From: Yponomeuta sedellus
Lineage: Eukaryota > Arthropoda > Insecta > Lepidoptera > Yponomeutidae
DNA: 64,000 nucleotides
Reading direction: 5' to 3'
Assembly: GCA_934045075.1 (NCBI GenBank)
Contig: OW203730.1
Coordinates: 8,052,785-8,116,784, forward strand
Part shown: positions 59,161-64,000 of the stretch, one piece after another
Numbering within the stretch: position 1 is the stretch's first letter
Layout of the letters: the number at the start of each line of letters is the position of its first letter
Translations under genes and position numbers: made by a program
Notes under the pieces: generated by a model
Databases searched by the model: none
Told to the model about the DNA's origin: nothing
Seen by the model: the letters and a program-made list of their open reading frames with translations, nothing else

Positions 59161-60830
59161 ATGATGCCAACGCCAACGCCAACGCCAACGCCAACGCCAA
59201 CGCCAACGCCAACGCCAACGCCAACGCCAACGCCAACGCCAACGCCAACGCCAACGCCAACGCCAACGCCAACGCCAACGCCAACGCCAACGCCAACGCC
59301 AACGCCAGCGCCAGCGCCAGCGCCAGCGCCAGCGCCAGCGCCAGCGCCAGCGCCAGCGCCAGCGCCAGCGCCAGCGCCAGCGCCAGCGCCTACGCCAACG
59401 CCAACGCCAACGCCAACGCCAACGCCAACGCCAACGCCAACGCCAACGCCAACGCCAACGCCAACGCCAACGCCAGCGCCAGCGCCAGCGCCAGCGCCAG
59501 CGCCAGCGCCAGCGCCAGCGCCAGCGCCAGCGCCAGCGCCTACGCCAACGCCAACGCCAACGCCAACGCCAACGCCAACGCCAACGCCAACGCCAACGCC
59601 AACGCCAACGCCAACGCCAACGCCAACGCCAACGCCAGCGCCAGCGCCAGCGCCAGCGCCAGCGCCAGCGCCAGCGCCAGCGCGTACGCCAACGCCAACG
59701 CCAACGCCAACGCCAACGCCAACGCCAACGCCAACGCCAACGCCAACGCCAACGCCAACGCCAACGCCAACGCCAACGCCAACGCCAACGCCAAGGCCAA
59801 CGCCAACGCCAACGCCAACGCCAACGCCAACGCCAACGCCAACGCCAACGCCAACGCCAACGCCAACGCCAACGCCAACGCCAACGCCAACGCCAACGCC
59901 AACGCCAACGCCAACGCCAACGCCAACGCCAACGCCAACGCCAACGCCAACGCCAACGCCAACGCCAACGCCAACGCCAACGCCAACGCCAACGCCAACG
60001 CCAACGCCAACGCCAACGCCAACGCCAACGCCAACGCCAACGCCAACGCCAACGCCAACGCCAACGCCAACGCCAGCGCCAGCGCCAGCGCCAGCGCCAG
60101 CGCCAGCGCCAGCGCCAGCGCCAGCGCCAGCGCCAGCGCCAGCGCCAGCGCCAGCGCCAGCGCCAGCGCCAGCGCCAGCGCCTACGCCAACGCCAACGCC
60201 AACGCCAACGCCAACGCCAACGCCAACGCCAACGCCAACGCCAACGCCAACGCCAGCGCTAGCGCCAGCGCCAGCGCCAGCGCCAGCGCCAGCGCCAGCG
60301 CCAGCGCCAGCGCCAGCGCCAGCGCCAGCGCCAGCGCCAGCGCCAGCGCCAGCGCCAGCGCCAGCGCCAGCGCTAGCGCCAGCGCCAGCGCCAGCGCCAG
60401 CGCCAGCGCCAGCGCCAGCGCCAGCGCCTACGCCAACGCCAACGCCAACGCCAACGCCAACGCCAACGCCAACGCCAACGCCAACGCCAACGCCAACGCC
60501 AACGCCAACGCCAACGCCAACGCCAACGCCAGCGCCAGCGCCAGCGCCAGCGCCAGCGCCAGCGCCAGCGCCAGCGCCAGCGCCAGCGCCAGCGCCTACG
60601 CCAACGCCAACGCCAACGCCAACGCCAACGCCAACGCCAACGCCAACGCCAACGCCAACGCCAACGCCAACGCCAACGCCAACGCCAACGCCAACGCCAA
60701 CGCCAACGCCAACGCCAACGCCAACGCCAACGCCAACGCCAACGCCAACGCCAACGCCAACGCCAACGCCAACGCCAACGCCAACGCCAACGCCAACGCC
60801 AACGCCAACGCCAACGCCAACGCCAAAGCC
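59161..60830. repeat. Hexanucleotide array of GCCAAC and GCCAGC blocks
   Basis: About 278 units. Blocks of GCCAAC alternate with blocks of GCCAGC, and every GCCAGC block ends with one GCCTAC (or GCGTAC once, at 59682) before GCCAAC resumes. The TAC units are at about 59388, 59538, 59682, 60180, 60426 and 60594. Rare variants are GCCAAG near 59793 and GCTAGC near 60258 and 60372. Two forward and several reverse frames are fully open (Ala-Asn/Ala-Ser, Pro-Thr/Pro-Ala repeats), which follows from the period and argues against coding. Confidence 0.97.
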
Positions 60831-60882
60831 GACGCCAACGCCAATGCCGAAGTTGCGTTGGCGTTGACGTTGGCGTCAACAC
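60831..60882. repeat. Inverted unit at the array end
   Basis: After GCCAACGCCAATGCCGAAG the strand polarity flips to TTGCGTTGGCGTTGACGTTG, then GCGTCAACACC. The array can fold back on itself here. Confidence 0.8.
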
Positions 60883-60934
60883 CATAGATTGCCGCCAATA
60901 TATTCTATAGATTAGATTAGTGCTTTTTTTTGGA

Positions 60935-61021
60935 CGCCATACATTTTGAGAGATTTCTCAAAATGTATGGCGAGAGATCCTCGGTTTCTCGTACACTAGT
61001 CCGAGAAACCGAGGATCTCTC
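60935..61021. repeat. Two adjacent palindromes
   Basis: CGCCATACATTTTGAGA with TCTCAAAATGTATGGCG (60935-60972), then GAGAGATCCTCGGTTTCTCG with CGAGAAACCGAGGATCTCTC (60972-61021). Both are perfect. Confidence 0.92.
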
Positions 61022-62390
61022 ACCATACATTTTATTTTTTATATTTGTTTTGTTAGTACAAGCTATTAATCTACTGTTAAGTTATTAATATTATCAATAC
61101 AGTTGTCAGTTATTTTTTTGTACGCACTTTGGCCAACTGACATCTGTTAACAGTAGCTTGTTTGTGTACAAAAAACTCGATTCAATTAAAAAATCACTCG
61201 GTGACTTTGAAATTATTAGTTAGGTTTATCTTCTTTCTATTTTGAAAATCGTATTATGACAAGCTGCTGCTCACGACTTCGTTCTTAAAGAAATTGTTAA
61301 ATGTTTGTGTTTTCTAAAATGTCAATTGTATGAAATAAGATCATGTCCTACGAAATGCGTAAATAATCAAAAGATGAGTTATTCGGCGCCGACCATAAGA
61401 CGCTCAATGATAGTTTGTTTTTGATTTTTATAACTCATTGTCCCGATACTGTTTGTAAGTATATGTGCCTAAGTGAAACAATTTTGGGGAACCTATTTTT
61501 TTAATCCAAATTTTCAAAGCGTTTCTAAGACATAGAATAGGTACCTATCCCTTTAAAATCTTGTCGAAAGAATTCCAAGTCACCCTGTAGAATCTAATCA
61601 ACACACCAGGTGTTTCGTCTGAACGAAATAATTAAAGAATCCAAGTAGAACTTACTACGTACCTATAAATGTTGCCGCTTAAAATGCAGTCTTAAAACCC
61701 AAGACATAAAATCTAAAATTCAATCACGGGCCACCGTACTAAACGTAAATACATTTAAGTTCCTTTGAGATACGAGAGGATCTTGGGCGAGGTGATAATA
61801 ATCTTCACTTGATACCTATCCTTGCTCGGTCACCCTAAAGGGGAATACGATGGTCCTGAAAGGTACAGAAGATAAGATCACAATAGCGAGGGCTATGTTA
61901 TCTGAAGGTAACTTAAATTGGTATGGTGAAGTTCCCCTTAATGCTCGTGTTTGTTCGTTATTAATCTAATCTTTTGTTATAACGGTCAACTTTCTTGCGG
62001 CTCTGATTCGCTAATGATAAAAGTTCGCCAACATTTGTATTATCTTTCGTCGACTAGGATTTTTATTACATTTGTGCCCCAAAAGCTGGTAGAGATTGTG
62101 CCTGCCCCCTTAAGAGGGCATTGAATTTTAAATTCAATGTAAGAGGGTATTACGAGGCGATTTATACAAACGTAGTTTGTTTTTTTATCTCTGTAACATG
62201 TTTTATGTATCTAGAAAATAAATAAGAAATCTAATAAAAATTAACAAAAAAAAATCAAAAAGAAATTTAGAATTCTATTCTTCTTTTCTAGATTTCTTTT
62301 GGATTTAGTTTTTATGTGATTCTTTTCGTAACTGCTTTGCTGGTCTAACATCATGACGTGTGCAAACTCTTTCCATCATTTTTGATATGG
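61022..62390. other. No recognised feature
   Basis: AT-rich. TTGAATTTTAAATTCAA at about 62130 is a small palindrome. No gene or element recognised. Confidence 0.4.
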
Positions 62391-62458
62391 TATTCATTCT
62401 GCCCTATCATAGGTATTTAAAACTTTGATTTAAATACGATAGGACAGAATTAATGAAT
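62391..62458. repeat. Palindrome
   Basis: TATTCATTCTGCCCTATCAT and AGGTATTTAAA face TTTAAATACGATAGGACAGA and ATTAATGAATTA around a short centre. Imperfect but long, about 32-bp arms. Confidence 0.75.
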
Positions 62459-63071
62459 TATCGGAAATGGAGTAAAGAGATTTGCGGAGTAACAAGACGT
62501 GATAATGCTAGACCAACTAATAGTCCTAGTCACAAATGGAATCACAGCAGGTTTCCGACCGTGGTACAGGGGCGGAGACGGTACGGGGGCCCATGTGACC
62601 GCGTGCGAGCGCGGAGATTAATGACCACTGCATTACACACGCGTTTGTTATTTCATTCTATATTATGCTGGGGCTTGGGCTGCTGAGCGTTTTGGGCTTA
62701 CACTGTGGGTAATACAATGAAGACCTCAAACAATAGGCGTGACGAAAGATTTTTAAACCCTCTTCCAAAATGTGGGGAAATTTGTTATCAGTGTTATCAT
62801 AAACTTAAGTTTAACGAAGGTTAAAGCCACTTTTCTAAAACTATTTTAAATCTGTGCAAAAAACGCTTGCAGTGTCATGGCGTCAAATTTGACGTCACGC
62901 CCGGGTAAAGAAACATCGTAATCACTATAGTCACAACTCACAACAAAGCACGGGTGAAGTTTACTAATGTTAACCTAAGCGTGACGTCACCCGGTGTGGT
63001 GAGTGTTTCAGTCAAAATGTCTGAAAACAGTATTATAATCTTTTGTATTATTGAAAATATTGGTAATCTCT
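62459..63071. other. No recognised feature
   Basis: A 77-codon frame at 62453-62686 has no recognised motif. Nothing else is seen. Confidence 0.4.
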
Positions 63072-63248
63072 TCTTATAATATAAAAATGAATCCCTTAAT
63101 GTGTTAGTAAGCGCAAAGCTCGAGAGCAGCTGAACCGATTTCGCTAATCCTTTTTTTTAAATATTTCTTGAAGCGCGAGGATGGTTCTTATGAAGGGGAA
63201 AAAAAAGAATCGACTGTTAGGCGGTACGAAGTTCGCTGGTTCGGCTAG
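63072..63248 (+). mobile_element. HINE-1, unrearranged copy
   Basis: Starts TCTTATAATATAAAAATGAA and ends GAAGTTCGCTGGTTCGGCTAG (split: GAAGTTCGCTGG, TTCGGCTAG). The body has GAGAGCAGCTGAACCGATTT and GGATGGTTCTTATGAAGG. It is the reference for the rearranged copy at 29975. Confidence 0.75.
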
Positions 63249-63579
63249 TTTTTTATTAAACTAAATCAGTGTCTTAAATCGTTATGTACTTTTCCCTATT
63301 ATCATTAAATCTTTGATTATTTGATAATGTCATCACGCGTATTTTCCAAATTTTTATGTCCTATTTATTCCTGTGCTGTTTCTAAGTTAGAAAGTCTGTT
63401 AACTAAGTTAACCATTAGTAAATGTTGAGTTTCTACGTTATCTTCTTCTTCACATGACCTATTAATTTTGAAACTAACATCCTTGACATTAATTTACTAA
63501 ATCATTTATTTTTCTAATGAATAAACATAATTGAATTGATTTGTATAGTATTTTCTAAGGTTAACACGAGCAGTAGACA
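63249..63579. other. No gene recognised
   Basis: Contains TTAATTTACTAAATCATTTA near 63490 and AATGAATAAACATAATTGAA, repeated after the palindrome at about 63762-63810 and in part at about 63855. Confidence 0.45.
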
Positions 63580-63747
63580 TAATTAAAACTGTTTTTATAC
63601 GGATTTATGCTCGTTTATTACATTTTTTACAATTTTCCAATGTTTCGTCATCCGGGACCACGGCACCTGAAAAAGTGCCGAAACGTTGGAAAATTGTAAA
63701 AAATTTAATAAACGAGCATAAATCCGTATAAAAACAGTTTTAATTAT
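63580..63747. repeat. Palindrome built on an R-repeat core
   Basis: TAATTAAAACTGTTTTTATA, CGGATTTATGCTCGTTTATT and TTTTCCAATGTTTCG are mirrored by CGAAACGTTGGAAAA, AATAAACGAGCATAAATCCG and TATAAAAACAGTTTTAATTA. The centre GGGACCACGGCACCTGAAAA then AGTGC belongs to the R-repeat. Arms are about 70 bp with few mismatches. A direct duplication of about 60 bp flanks it. Confidence 0.85.
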
Positions 63748-64000
63748 GAATTGATTTGTGTTTACATTAATTTACTAAATCATAAATTTTTATAATGAAT
63801 AAACATAATGAGTAATGTATTTAATACAATAAACAAAACATCTAAAGTAAAACTATAAACATAATTGAATTGATTTGTGTTTGCTTGACAGATAAATAGA
63901 CGATAGAAAGAGATTTAAACAAAAATATAACACAGGTCGCTATTTGACACTTCATTACGAAAAGTCAAGAAAAATCAAGTCACTATGAAACGAAATATTT

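Noticed and set aside
59100..60898. 595- and 568-codon forward frames and three reverse frames of two-residue repeats
   Set aside because: They are translations of a hexanucleotide array. Several frames on both strands are open at once, which is expected of the repeat and not of a gene.

Overview
This looks like nuclear DNA of an insect, most probably a butterfly or moth (Lepidoptera). It is AT-rich and holds no intact host gene that I can recognise. Nearly everything I can name is a transposable element, usually decayed and often nested in another. The attribution rests on the mixture: Helitrons ending in CTAG with Pif1-type helicase remnants, non-LTR retrotransposons ending in (TCTA)n, RTE-like 3' ends with GAAGAA or TATG tails, piggyBac and mariner remnants, several tRNA-derived SINE families and a SINE whose head resembles 5S rRNA. 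All family assignments come from reading the sequence, not from a search.

Family names used below are mine. tPal: a palindromic element with tRNA-like arms, about 14 copies or pieces. 5S-SINE: a SINE with a 5S rRNA-like head. SINE-A, -B, -C, -D: tRNA-like SINEs. RTE-a and RTE-b: two non-LTR 3'-end families (GAAGAA tail, TATG tail). HelA: helicase-bearing Helitron. HelB: GC-rich Helitron-like element. HINE-1 and HINE-2: short Helitron-like elements. R-repeat: a dispersed repeat containing GCCGAAACGTCGGG. MITE-L: an element with GGGCC...TGAATTGAGAAT ends.

Layout. 1-9.9 kb: a Harbinger-like MITE (TTA duplications), a 5S-SINE, the first tPal and a decayed piggyBac-like element (TTAA to TTAA) broken by a SINE. 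10-14.5 kb: an 80-unit TATG microsatellite and stacked SINEs. 15.3-16.65 kb: a 5'-truncated reverse transcriptase fragment with its 3' UTR. 17-30.9 kb: MITEs, SINEs, RTE ends and HINEs, many nested. 31.06-33.34 kb: two GC-rich HelB elements in direct tandem with an internal array of exact 153-bp period. 38.2 kb: a mariner fragment. 39.9-46.0 kb: a Helitron cluster with two HelA copies joined end to end and a third on the minus strand carrying a 492-codon helicase frame. 43.0-43.55 kb: a hexanucleotide array. 47-57 kb: more SINEs, tPals and MITEs, with some lower-repeat stretches where host non-coding sequence could lie. 58.0-58.7 kb: a three-copy tandem repeat of about 300 bp. 59.16-60.83 kb: a 1.7-kb hexanucleotide array with repeated block order. 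61-64 kb: mostly unrecognised, ending in a Helitron-like element and a long palindrome.

Three observations stand out. First, tPal is very frequent here and places a tRNA-like domain inside both arms of an inverted repeat. Second, several independent element copies carry local snap-back inverted duplications that their sister copies lack. Third, Helitrons of two families are fused head-to-tail with no spacer, as expected of rolling-circle read-through. The long open frames in the simple repeats (10.0, 43.0 and 59.2 kb) are products of the repeat period, not genes.
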